A DNA stretch of 64,000 nt from Albugo candida (Eukaryota > Oomycota > Peronosporomycetes > Albuginales > Albuginaceae), in NCBI GenBank assembly GCA_905220665.1, contig CAJNAR010000157.1, forward strand, positions 186,001 to 250,000, written 5' to 3'. Shown here in pieces: positions 45,864 through 55,932 of the stretch (positions are counted from its first letter, which is position 1; every line of letters starts with the position of its first letter). The translations under genes were made by a program, and so were the position numbers. The notes beneath the pieces were generated by a model, which saw only the letters and a list, made by a program, of their open reading frames with translations, had not been told where the DNA came from and did no database searches.

Positions 45864-46512
45864 ATTTGCAAAGCACTACTTACCCTTAGTGTCATAGACC
45901 AAGTTTAGTGAGGAGTGTTGAATGAAAGCGGCATGGATCTTTGAGTCGGTCGGCTACCACGTTCGCGATATGATGCGCTTGTGTATTTGGTCTTAAGATG
46001 TACTTCAAGAAGCAAGCACGTGAAGTTTCACGGTCCGCGAAGTAACGTATATTTTTGGAGACGATAATTTGCAATCATTGCGCTATCAGAAATCTCAAAA
46101 TCTGAGAGCAATAGCTAAAAGGGATGACTTATCAGCATGCAGACATTCTTTGATGCATAAATTACTCGAAGAAGAAAAGCTTTCGATGCCTCTTGATTAA
46201 AGACGTGAAGTTCTCGATGCTCAAGTTTCAGAATTCCGGATTCGAAAGTCAAAGAATGATCCAAAACTCTCTCGTTTGCACACGACAGAATATATAGATT
46301 TGCATACTCTCAAGCCTACAGCTCAGTAGGGTTCGATTTTACCGTGCAATTTCACGTGTTTGCTTCTCAAAGTGCATCTTAAGAGCGAATATAAAAGCGC
46401 AACATATCGTGGACGTGGTAGCCGACCGACTCAAAGACCCATTGCCGCTTTCATTAAACGCTCCTCACTAAACTTGGTCTATGACACTAAGGGTAAGTAG
46501 TGCTTTGCAAAT
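45864..46512. repeat. Inverted repeat with arms of about 171 bp and a 306-bp spacer
   Basis: The left arm 45864-46034 and right arm 46341-46512 are imperfect reverse complements: the left begins ATTTGCAAAGCACTACTTAC and the right ends with its reverse complement. Both arms encode a similar peptide fragment in one frame (HI-x-x-VVADRLKDP), so they are inverted copies of a former coding piece and not a simple palindrome. Spacer sequence shows no gene. It may be a foldback element or a by-product of inverted duplication. Confidence 0.8.
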
Positions 46513-48436
46513 CCAAGCCTCTGATCGCATTAAAGCTAGCCAACCCAACACGTGAACATACTATATCAGCCTAACTCTCTGTGTTGATTTTATTGGCAGG
46601 AAGACGTGCTAAACACTATTTGATCAGTTGCCATAATTTTCAGGAGTATCTAATACTCTACCGAAAGGACGATGGCTCTATATTTTCCTGCTGAAAGTGA
46701 CGTGTTGATCGAAATAGAGAATAAGGGTTTTGCGAATGTAGGCTCCAGTGTGCAGGCACTCACACTCGGCCCAATCTTGGCAAGTTGCTGCTCAAAGACG
46801 ATGGCATGCGATTAAGTCTCGTGGTCAGGCTTTTACAATAGTTTTAATCGAAAACAAAACAAGGAGAGGGTAAAAATTGAGGTCCATGAACTCCTTTGGT
46901 CCCGAAAACTCTAAAATTCCGATGCCAAGCCGTTCTACGGATTGTAGATAAAAAAAGCACAATGTGGAACGTTCTTGCATGGTATCCATATTCCTGAATG
47001 CATCGCTGACTCTACCACAAACTTGAACTCCCATTTTCTTGCATCGCAGTAATCCTTCGCGATTGCTAGTATTGATCGAGTCGCTTTACAGATAAGGATA
47101 AGGCTGAACAAATCAAACAAAATCGCCACATCGATTATTTCTCATCCACTTTTAACATATGTGGCTAAACGCAGCTTCTTACGAGATACATCACCGCAAA
47201 TGACTGAGTAGCTGTCCATTCTTAAATAGGTCACAAACCCCAGACCGCGTGAACCACAGACAGATACCCATAACAATTTCAATTGTCGTAAAAGGTGCCC
47301 ATCTTGGAATGAAATTATCCGGACATTGCCAAAGCCAATCACAAATGTGTCTCTTTCTCGAAAGAAGACACTCGTAAGAGAATATCAATCAAATGAACAT
47401 CAATCACATGACAGCATCGTACCTTTACTTCTCGCATCCCTTGCGCACTTGGACTGAGTCACCATGTCGACGACTCGCGTCATGAGTTGCTTGATCTGCG
47501 GCACCGGGATAATGGAATTTTGCAGTTAATATAGCTTGCACGTATTCTAAGTCATGGCACGCATCGTGATCGATGAAGACCCCACATATGAGAAATTGTA
47601 ATCGACTAATGGCCGTACAAGGAGAAAGAGCAGGCAGCGCTGTTTTGTTATAACGAACAAGTATCATGACAATCTCCGGCAACTGAGAAGCCTAACCATG
47701 ATGACGGTCTTATTCTAGCACGTTGCAACACCAATGAATTTGTAGGAGAATTAGACAACTACTAATTATCAATCATACTGATAGAATTTGGGAGTCATCG
47801 GGCTTGGTAATCGTTACAAAAGCCTACTCGAAGGAGCTCCACGCACTGTTGAGATCCATCCTTTGATAGCAAGGGCACACATATCATATGACTCATGACA
47901 ATACCAAGATCAAGATCGAGCTTTGCAGATCGTGCCATGCGACTTGAAATGAGTGATGATTTTCCGGGTACAATTTTGATTCAGAAAATAATGTTTGCAA
48001 AGTGTGCAATCTGTCACGGATGTCACTTCTTCTTCATTCGTCACAAGTGCATCATCATGTCGTACAAAAGGCCAAACTGTGGTATTGTGTGTAGCTTCTA
48101 CCTCTGGATCCCTCATTTGTGATACTTACTATTCCTTTGCATCACATCATCATAATCATGCAATAATTTGCCTGGCTCTTGTCTTTATAATCAGCTGCTT
48201 GATAGCGTCAGTGCGATTGAGTGACTCTTCGATTTTCAGACACTCAAGACTGGGCCCTCTGGGGGTGCAACCTCATTGCTGTCATCATCGCCCAACTTTT
48301 GATCTCATGCTACTCCACCGGCACAAATTTCTGCGCATGCCATAAGGTATTGTTGGACATCCAAATGCAATTCCTGTGAAGCATGCCAAGAGCGGACGCT
48401 TCAGTAAATACATTATGGATCATTCGAAGATTCGTT
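46513..48436. other. Gene-poor DNA, no gene seen
   Basis: About 1.9 kb of short frames. On the minus strand near 47130-46830 there are two overlapping frames with hydrophobic starts that could be a decayed secreted protein, but no start, promoter element or frame continuity supports a gene. Confidence 0.35.
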
Positions 48437-48640
48437 TCATCTTATAAATCACCGCTGTCGCTTTGTGGCTTCAACACGGCAAAGACGTCGACGAGATCCT
48501 TCCAACAAGTCCAATCGATTGAATGGATGAATCGGGATCAAGCAGAGCCTTGTCGGGAATATAAAGCATCTCCTTATGCAAATTCGCATCTTGGCTGAGT
48601 TTCTACGCATAGACATGAGTGCCAATTGCCACAAACCCAT
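48437..48640 (-). repeat. Inverted remnant of the module left edge
   Basis: Read on the minus strand, this matches the left edge of the module: TGGGTTTGTGGCAATTGGCA corresponds to 13645 onward, and TATTCCCGACAAGGCTCTGC followed by TTGATCC corresponds to about 400-430. Order and spacing are kept for about 200 bp. It lies 3.9 kb upstream of member C in the minus direction, compared with about 3 kb from edge to secreted gene in copies A and B, so it is likely the far end of a third, inverted and more decayed module. Confidence 0.75.
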
Positions 48641-50031
48641 TGCCAGTCAGATTTTGAGAATGGAGCGCCGACGTGACAATTGAACGCGCTTTGCTCGGTT
48701 TTAAATTTTTTGTCGACTATTAGTAACCTCCAAACGATGCGTAAATGTTTTTTAAGCTGTAAGATTGTGTTTCATGCTTAAACTGATGACTTTTTGCACA
48801 CTCCACAGCGACGGGAAACCATTATGGATAAATTCCAGCACGCACATGGAGCTCTCAGAGTAATGTTTATCAGAAAAAGAGTGTCAAGGATATGAAGTGT
48901 CAGCTCGAGTGAGGCCTTCGAAGTTTGATCATCAACCAGCAGTAGCGCTGTCCGTGCAGAAGACGTTTGTAAGGGGCCGTGCTAGCGCTTGGACTACAAA
49001 CAGATTTATGGGTAGGCACAAACGAAGGTTTTGTATCGGGAGGCATCAAATTGATAGCTTGAGCTCTTTTTTTCTACAACTCAGAGAATCTAAGAAGAAG
49101 TGCATACAGACGGGATATGTATACTCAGCAATCAGCGGTATGTTTGACCGTTGTGAGCATTGTCGAAAAGTGTCCCCTTTTAACTTACGGGAAATCTCCA
49201 CCAATGCTTCATGCAACATAGATAAGTTAGCGTGCGAATCGCCGATTGTCTATCTTTTATTGCATTTCTGTTTAAACCGGCTTCAGTAAGTCTATGCATC
49301 GACTAATCTATCTGACCACTTTGCGCGATAATTAATATATGCCAAAATCGAATCAGTTGCGCTCTGTCGTTTCGTCGAATTTGAAATCCATCATTTGACC
49401 CAATCAATACGTCAAAATTCGCTCCGTTATGACCGTATTGCCGCGTCTTATGGGACAACACTCCCACTTTCGATTTAGTTAGCGTAATTTATTCCGCCGA
49501 ATAAAATGTCGCCGAATAGCAGATAATTTCCCTCTTTTCAATAGGATTCTGTTGCAGTGACGAATTTGGCATCACAAGTAGCACCAATTCAAAGAGTTGT
49601 ATAGGATATCACTATAACCAAGTGCTGCATTGATGACTGTCAATACAAGACATGTGACAAGCATTTCGGATACCTGATTTTTTATGTGTGCGTAAATTTC
49701 AGATGGGATGGTACTTCAAGAATCAGCTAGTCTTGTTCAAGTCATACAGAAACCTTCAACTAAGGCCTCCACGCAGCAAACGGAGGGCGGCCCAGTGTAC
49801 TAAAAAAAAGTTTTACGTCTCAATCATCAACGAGGCAGGATTTCTCGTTTGGTGGTCCTGTGAGATGCGGTCGATTGAGCACAAAGTGTTGTGACAAATA
49901 ATATTAGTATATGTAGAAGCTCGTGGTGTTTTCGAGAAGAAACAAAAATTACTTGGATTTATCTCAACTAGCAATGCAATTCCAAAAAAATACCAAATAG
50001 AGCGACAGCTGTGCCATGAGGCTTGCTGACA
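48641..50031. other. Gene-poor DNA, no gene seen
   Basis: The longest frame is 48897-49289 on the plus strand; its translation has no recognised domain and no splice context. Nothing else supported. Confidence 0.35.
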
Positions 50032-50285
50032 TTAATTTTGCCTGTACCAGACATTGTCGGGTGTATCAATGATAGCAGCTTCTAACAGATAAATACATTC
50101 ATTGAAATATTTTTTACTAGTTGAGCAATGACGCCTCAAACCAAGTTGCATGATCCTTTGGCAAAGATAGGATGGAAATACAGGAAGCGAATTAGGTTTT
50201 GATGGAGTCCAATCAGGAAGCCCATAGCTATCCGAGCTTAGAGCGCTGAGGTAGAGTCCGACGAGAAAAAGTTGAGAAAGACCAT
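50032..50285 (-). pseudogene. Broken secreted-protein family member D
   Basis: The expected ATG at 50285 follows the family element (CCAGCAACCTCAAC), but its frame stops after 15 codons. A frame displaced from the ATG by one or two bases carries a signal-peptide-like stretch (LFLVGLYLSALS) and then three cysteines spaced much as in members A to C (about 11 and 9 residues between them). It ends early at 50032, at roughly half family length. So the copy has a frame break inside the signal peptide and a premature stop. The upstream 600 bp is still clearly homologous to that of member B. Confidence 0.65.
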
Positions 50286-50930
50286 ACTGGTTGAGGTTGC
50301 TGGAAAAAACAAAGTGATAAAAGTACTGAGCCTGAAAATGATCGTCTCGTTTGAAGCTCCATACGAATGCGAAAATTGCTCGGCGTTTCGCTAGCAGCTA
50401 CCGTACAGATGTACACAAAAATACGTAGCTTTTTTTTCTACCGCACTGTACAGACTGATTTTATGAAAGCAGCAAAATTCCCGTCTTCCCTTACCCTCGT
50501 GCCCTTCTGAACATCTCTCCGTCTATAATATTACTTCTTTTAGTCATATCTTTAACGTCCTACTCGGCTAATGTAGTCCTGCATCTTTTTTATACCAAGA
50601 ATCATGTTCGATATATTGCACGCCCTACCCATATTGCAGGCAAGCTTGGACGCAAGAAGAGAAAACGAGGCCGGACTTGTCCCATTTACCCACCTACCGA
50701 TAGAGCGCGAATTAAAAATCTACATGTAGCTTTGAACCGATGTTGTAAGGCACGAAAGGAAAGAAGGATAGTAACGTGTACCTACCGTCCGTATATTGCC
50801 TTCTGAACTGGGATCAGGTGGTATACTTGTGGCTATTGCGACAGCGATAATGCGAGCATCAGCAAGCCCCTCCTCGTTTCCGTGTGCTACGAGATAAAAG
50901 TCTGGTGAGATCGGTGACCTGGTTTGGTAG
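50286..50930 (-). promoter_or_regulatory. Conserved upstream region of member D
   Basis: On the minus strand: CACCAGACTTTTATCTCG (about 50905), GGTACACGTTACTATCCTTC (about 50782), GGTAGGTGGGTAAATGG (about 50700), GATGCAGGACTACATTAGCC (about 50587), GCACGAGGGTAAGGGAAG (about 50505) and CCAGCAACCTCAAC before the ATG. The GCAGGACTAC and GCACGAGGG blocks are shared specifically with member B (about 16306 and 16393). Confidence 0.6.
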
Positions 50931-50979
50931 AAGAATATGGAGACTCGTTGAAACGAGAATAAAGTGATTATTTAATTGG

Positions 50980-51458
50980 CTATTTAGGTAGCAAGGGCTT
51001 CATGCTCAGATAAAGCATACCAAATCCGGTATAAAAACTGTGAAAATACCTCCAGAGAATGTAGAGTCTGTATATATTACATGATTGAGAGTAGAAAAAG
51101 GCTGAGCTAAAAAGGCACTTAGCTTGTAAACGCATGTGATTTGATCGATGTGGCAATCTGTTGGTCGTCAACTGCAACAAATATAAAGTTTGGGTGACAG
51201 ACATGAACCGGTACTAACTAGAAATCTATACGCATTCGGAGGACTGCAAGTGCCATGACCTGCGTTGCTAATTCGGACAAAGGTTTCACTGCCGCATAGG
51301 TCCGACAGCATTTCGTAATAACCTTCTCGTACTCTTATGCAGATGTTAATTTCCTGCGTCCTCTGCGACAGTCGTCCATTCACCGTGAGCGTATAGTGAG
51401 CTGCACATGCTATCACAGCAAGTGTAAAATTGATCAGCTAGATTATAAGGTGAAACAT
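50980..51458 (-). pseudogene. Broken small secreted protein with a stop codon in its signal peptide
   Basis: From the ATG at 51458 the frame reads six residues, hits TAG at 51440-51438, then continues open as a hydrophobic stretch (LINFTLAVIACAA) typical of a signal peptide and a cysteine-containing body. A 47-nt intron (51218-51172, GTTAGT...TTGCAG) joins it in frame to a second exon ending at 50980. Without the TAG it would be a two-exon gene of about 145 residues. No link to members A to D beyond location; its Cys spacing differs. The stop could be a real lesion or a sequence error. Confidence 0.45.
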
Positions 51459-51922
51459 TTTTCCGAGTCCGAAACAGGCTTAGGCCTCAAGCCAATCCAC
51501 AGGTGGATGCTTCTATATAAATCTAATCTTAAGTCTATAGCCTGATGTTATAGGACATCTGGAAGTCCCGAGCACAATTGATGCTCCCCGACCAAAGTAA
51601 TAGAGCATGAGCCTGCAAAAATCTGTAGTTTACTTGATGCAAAAGTCGAAAGTCCTATACGCAAACTGCATTATCGAAGCATACTACCATAACCGCGCTA
51701 CCAGCTGAAAATGAAAATAACTGGTCTCCCTAGTTGACGTGTTATGCCGAATTGACATTTGCCGCTGCAGCCTAAAAGCTGACCCCTTGACACGACGACC
51801 TTGGATAGCCATGCATTGTGCTATCTCAGTTTCTATTTTCTATTGAAACAATCTATCATGAGCACGATCCAAGCGTTTATCGTTATTAATAAGAGATAAT
51901 TTCCATTCAGAGTGCATCGTGC
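51459..51922. other. Intergenic, 5' side of the palmitoyltransferase gene
   Basis: About 460 bp without a supported gene; presumably contains the promoter of the plus-strand gene at 51923. Confidence 0.35.
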
Positions 51923-53297
51923 ATGAGAACACACATAAACTGCGTCGACCGTGTCAATGCGAATTCTATCCAATCATCAACAGTTGTGAGACGGACATTC
52001 TTTCAGGGTGTATGCATGATGCCAAAGTCGGCTACTTGTGGAACGAGTTTCAATGTTCGCGTGTGGTGCAATACCGATCCTTGTGGTTTGATATGTGCAG
52101 TCATATCCTGGTTACTTGTTCTCTATGCAGAAAGCATTGTAGTGGTAAGCAATGTGTTCATATCACACCACACAACGTGATCCTTGACTGAATCTCTTGC
52201 ACGCATATAGGGTGTGGTATTGTATCCTTGGTTAAAGTTTTCATTCTTAGGACTATTGAACACGGCATGTTTTACTTCAATAGCATTCTTAGCGTTGGTG
52301 TCACACGGAAAGGGTGAGAAGTCGACCTTTTGATACTTTTCAATGCAAAAGTCCATCATCTTCCGCGTAGCAATGCTGACCGATCCAGGAGCTGTTCCAG
52401 AACACGCAATTCCGGCGCCCATGTCGATCACTACAAAAGAGGAACAAGATCGGTATCAAGCAGCCACAAGCTGTGTGATTTGAATGCCTCTCATAGCTTT
52501 TGTATTATAGTTTGGAGGAACAAAAATATCGTACTTGCCGGCGTTGCCGGCAATTCAAACCTGTGCGCGCGCATCACTGCTCAATTTGCGAGCGATGTGT
52601 GATAAAAATGGATCATCATTGTCCATGGATTAATAATTGCGTGGGACTTGGCAATCACAAATTCTTCTTACTGTTCATCTTTTACGTATTTTTATTATCA
52701 CTTTACGCTATGGTTCTTGTGTGTATCCGTTATGCACATTGTGTCAATGTCAAGTAAGTAATCAGCTCTTTTGCATCAGCACATCACTAACTTTGATCTT
52801 GTATACCCAAATTGAACAAACTCTTAGCTGCCCGAGTACCGGAGGTGCGTGACGCTCTCGCCATTCCTGACAATTATACTGATCGGGATGTAGCAATCCG
52901 AGTTGTGTTTTTAGTGCTCGAATCCATGTTATTTGGCTTATTTACAGTATGTATGATGTGCGACCAATATAGCGTCATTACGACGGGGGCGACGCAAATT
53001 GATCGACTCAAAGGTGATTACACCCAGAATTTTGGCGTACGAGAAGTGTTTGGTGGCGCTGATACGAAATTCTCTATCGATTGGCTACTTCCAATCAATA
53101 TTTGGTTTCCAAAGACAGAGCAAGTGCGTCTACTGGGATACGTGCTGGCAAGCGAGCACATTGAAGACGGAGACGAAACATTTGAACGCGATTCGCTTTT
53201 ATCTGAGGAGAATAAGTCGAATTACAAAGGCGACGCAGCGGAATGTGGCGGCTCTATCCAAAAGCGGATAGCAGCTGATGTCATTGAGATTGTTTAA
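51923..53297 (+). CDS. DHHC-type protein S-palmitoyltransferase (five exons, last junction out of frame)
   Basis: This enzyme attaches palmitate to cysteines of membrane-associated proteins, via an acyl-enzyme on the DHHC cysteine. Exons 51923-52144, 52211-52313, 52371-52452 and 52511-52753 join in frame. They encode two N-terminal membrane helices, the family's TDPGAVP motif, the Cys-rich domain (CRRCRQFKPVRAHHCS), the catalytic MDHHCPWINNCVG, and a third helix (FFLLFIFYVFLLSLYAM). The last exon (about 52828-53297) encodes a fourth helix and a cytoplasmic tail. The canonical donor GTAAGT at 52754 and acceptor at 52827 give a frame mismatch, so a one-base error or a different donor is likely. 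Topology fits Golgi or plasma-membrane PATs such as the ZDHHC3/7 group; substrate unknown. Confidence 0.9.
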
Positions 53298-53392
53298 TGA
53301 TACTATAATAGACAAAACCTAACACACGACAGGACATTAAATATAGACGTACTCTTCCAATTCTAGTGCACATAGATAGGTACATGCCGGCT

Positions 53393-54574
53393 TTATGCAA
53401 GGATACCAGCCTTCTGAAAAGCCAGATTTGCATTAAACGCGTGCGTCTTCAGTCTCGGATCATCGATACTCTCCCATTTCTGCACCAGTCGTAGTATTGC
53501 TTGAGCTGCTTCGTCATTGCAATCAAGCGGAAACTGGTGGAAAAGCGGGCTAAGCGTTCCAATTACATGCAGGCTTGCACGCTGAATTTCGGGATCTACC
53601 TTGACACCACCTGCTGCGTTTTTAATCAAATAGCTCCAATTTCCAGAATTCAGTACAGCATGACGACATTCTGCGTGATGACATAATTTTGAAAGAGCTG
53701 CATGCGCCACTTTTGCCACATTCAAAGTGCGACTTTGACCACAACTCATTAAGCGCGGTACAAGGGCAACAACACCAGGTAAAATTGAATCTTTGACGGG
53801 AAAGGATAGTAAGGCGAATAAACCTTGTAATTGTATGTCTTCAAACTTGGAATCCAACATTCCGGAAACACACTCCAAGTCACCATGAGTATCCTCAGAG
53901 TGCGGGAGATCCACAAACTCGGCAATTTTCGGTAAGCGGTCACTAGGATTTGATGTTAGAGATGAGTCTGCTGATAATTGATTGCGCTTCATTGTCGACT
54001 TGAGCTCCGCATAAGCTTTCATGAAAGCGATCATATCTCCGTCACGTCGCTGCACTTCCACAACACAGTTGCCGCATGTATCATTGTTCCATAATACGAT
54101 ATTAAAAGTGGCTCGTCGTGTACCATTACATTGCCTTAGAGCCACTTTCCATTTACACTTTGCTGCATCGAATTTATAATCCGTATCCAGCTCACAGAGT
54201 TTACTCCCAATTACTGCGCAGAGTCTTGTTATTGCGGTACGTTTGACGCTAAAGTGTGTATGCGCTTCTAATCGGAATGGTGGTGGTGGTACCCCCCTTG
54301 GTGATACGTCAACATAACTGGTCGAATCCTTGCGTACAGACACACATCCCAAAGCGGTGTTTTGGTTTAAATCCTTTGATGGCGTGGACCGCAGTAACGT
54401 TGGCGGTTTCGTATTGGGACTATCCACTCGTTCGCTTTCATGGCAAGCCACTCGTGGGACGGTCACGGAGCGATACTGCACCTCTTCAGCATGACCGTCT
54501 CTCGCATTGATTTCGAGTCTAGTGTATACTGGAGTATGCAATTCTTCTTGTTCTTCAACATGCTTAGCTGACAT
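53393..54574 (-). CDS. Protein with KA1-like and armadillo-like parts, uncharacterised
   Basis: A single frame of 393 residues. After a polar N-terminus (about 1-100), residues about 105-200 resemble a KA1/AMPK C-terminal-type domain: a helix at the start, then strands (KWKVALRQC, FNIVLW, CVVEVQRRDGD) and a closing helix with F-M-K-A-Y-A-E-L. That fold usually ends Ser/Thr kinases and binds acidic lipids or autoinhibits; no kinase domain is present here. Residues about 215-393 are helical repeats of armadillo/HEAT style (LQGLFALLSFP, ALSKLCHHAECR). The order KA1-like then ARM without a kinase is unusual. It is convergent with the palmitoyltransferase gene, 96 bp apart. Confidence 0.75.
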   Translation of the reverse strand: MSAKHVEEQEELHTPVYTRLEINARDGHAEEVQYRSVTVPRVACHESERVDSPNTKPPTLLRSTPSKDLNQNTALGCVSVRKDSTSYVDVSPRGVPPPPFRLEAHTHFSVKRTAITRLCAVIGSKLCELDTDYKFDAAKCKWKVALRQCNGTRRATFNIVLWNNDTCGNCVVEVQRRDGDMIAFMKAYAELKSTMKRNQLSADSSLTSNPSDRLPKIAEFVDLPHSEDTHGDLECVSGMLDSKFEDIQLQGLFALLSFPVKDSILPGVVALVPRLMSCGQSRTLNVAKVAHAALSKLCHHAECRHAVLNSGNWSYLIKNAAGGVKVDPEIQRASLHVIGTLSPLFHQFPLDCNDEAAQAILRLVQKWESIDDPRLKTHAFNANLAFQKAGILA

Positions 54575-54638
54575 TTTGTGCGCTATATGTATCGGGAAAT
54601 TGAAAATGAAAGCTAACTCGAGAAAGTGACTCTACCCT

Positions 54639-54994
54639 ATGCCTTTAGCACCAGCCGAGGATAGGTATAGAGAAGGAAAGCCTGTCGTAAATGGTGCAGA
54701 ATTTCACAGATGTCCTACTATTAAAGTTAATGCTAGCGGTACGACCAATGACTGGTTACGTGAGACATGAATGCGATACATGTGATACGAGACAAAAACT
54801 CATGTGGATGAATTACTCTCTTGCAATTTAGGGAAGAAGCAGCCAAGGAATTGGCATACGTCGACCGAATACTAAGTATCCGGCAAGTATTGAACAGTTT
54901 GGTCATCTACTTTGAGTCGGATGACGAAGCGCTCACGCGTTTAGAATACTTACAACAGTTGTACCGATTACGGGTGCATCAAAACGACTGCTGA
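54639..54994 (+). CDS. Small two-exon helical protein, phase unresolved
   Basis: An ATG at 54639 opens a 40-codon frame up to a GTGAGA donor at 54760. After a TTGCAATTTAG acceptor (54831) a second open stretch reads EEAAKELAYVDRILSIRQVL and onward to a TGA at 54994. The peptide is charged and helical, about 95 residues in all. The two parts miss each other by one base, so either the first exon ends at another donor (GTATAG at 54664 fits the phase) or there is an indel. Family unknown. Divergent from the 53393-54574 gene by only 64 bp. Confidence 0.4.
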
Positions 54995-55932
54995 AAGTGC
55001 ACTTGCGTGCTGCCTCGACCAGGCTTTCTCGGTATAAGGAGTTGTTTGGCTGATTCCATGGAGAAAATACATCGTGTGTTTTTATGAGACACGTTTCTCT
55101 CGACTTCTTACCCACGCATTTTTCGCCCGATCGTTCGCACGCATAGTAACAAATTTTGAAATCTAGGCGGAAAGACACCATTGGGGTTGTATTGAGTGCA
55201 CTTGCCCAACCATGGTAATTATGTTAATACAAATATCATAGTCTACATCTTTTATCGAAGCCTTTGCGACTTTATCTCAACCGCATGCTTGTTTACATAT
55301 CGAAAAGACTTCACAGGATGTAAATAGGATCATGAAGAATATACGATAACGCAGGTATGTATAATTACATGCTTGAGTATCGAGGAGTTTTCATCACGAT
55401 TATTTAGTCGCATCTAATCTGGCGCAAGCGAGAATGTCGATTTTAGAAAAATTAAGGCTTCATCTTATGATGATGTTGATGTCGTCTTCAAAGTCGATCT
55501 AATCGTTTGTTCGCAAGGGATCGACATAGTCAACCTGTTGGTCACTAGGTTCTGTTACTCATTACGATGACTTTGACTCCATAAACTTATATCCTGGCAC
55601 AGGGCCAAAACTAGAGGTAGACCTGAACCAGGTAAACTAGAAAGGCTAAGCAGAAAGAAGCGAACAGAATCACCGCTTCCTATAAAAATATACCCTCTCT
55701 GGTGTGCTAAATTTATGTTTTTACGAACGTTTTTTCAAATTGAACCTTGCATCAGAAGCTTAATACCTTCGACAATGTATTATCTTGAACAATAAAACAT
55801 TATAGCCAGAAGTGGTATCAAGTTCTGTATCTGTATGAGTCGACGGTTTTAAAATCGCTGTCCAGCCACGACGAGCTTCCTCGTACCTTGATCACCAAAT
55901 TGGGGCAGCAAAGCTTGTTTTGTAACACACAA
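54995..55932. other. Intergenic, no gene seen
   Basis: About 940 bp with short frames only. AT-rich before the gene at 55933. Confidence 0.35.

Noticed and set aside
46315..46345. tRNA-like words (GCTCAGTAGG and GGTTCGATTTT)
   Set aside because: The D-arm and T-arm words overlap and no acceptor or anticodon stem can be drawn; they lie in the spacer and arm edge of an inverted repeat.
47995..48345. 116-codon plus-strand frame with a hydrophobic stretch
   Set aside because: Internal hydrophobicity only, no start context, no homologous feature elsewhere in the window, and it borders the inverted module remnant.
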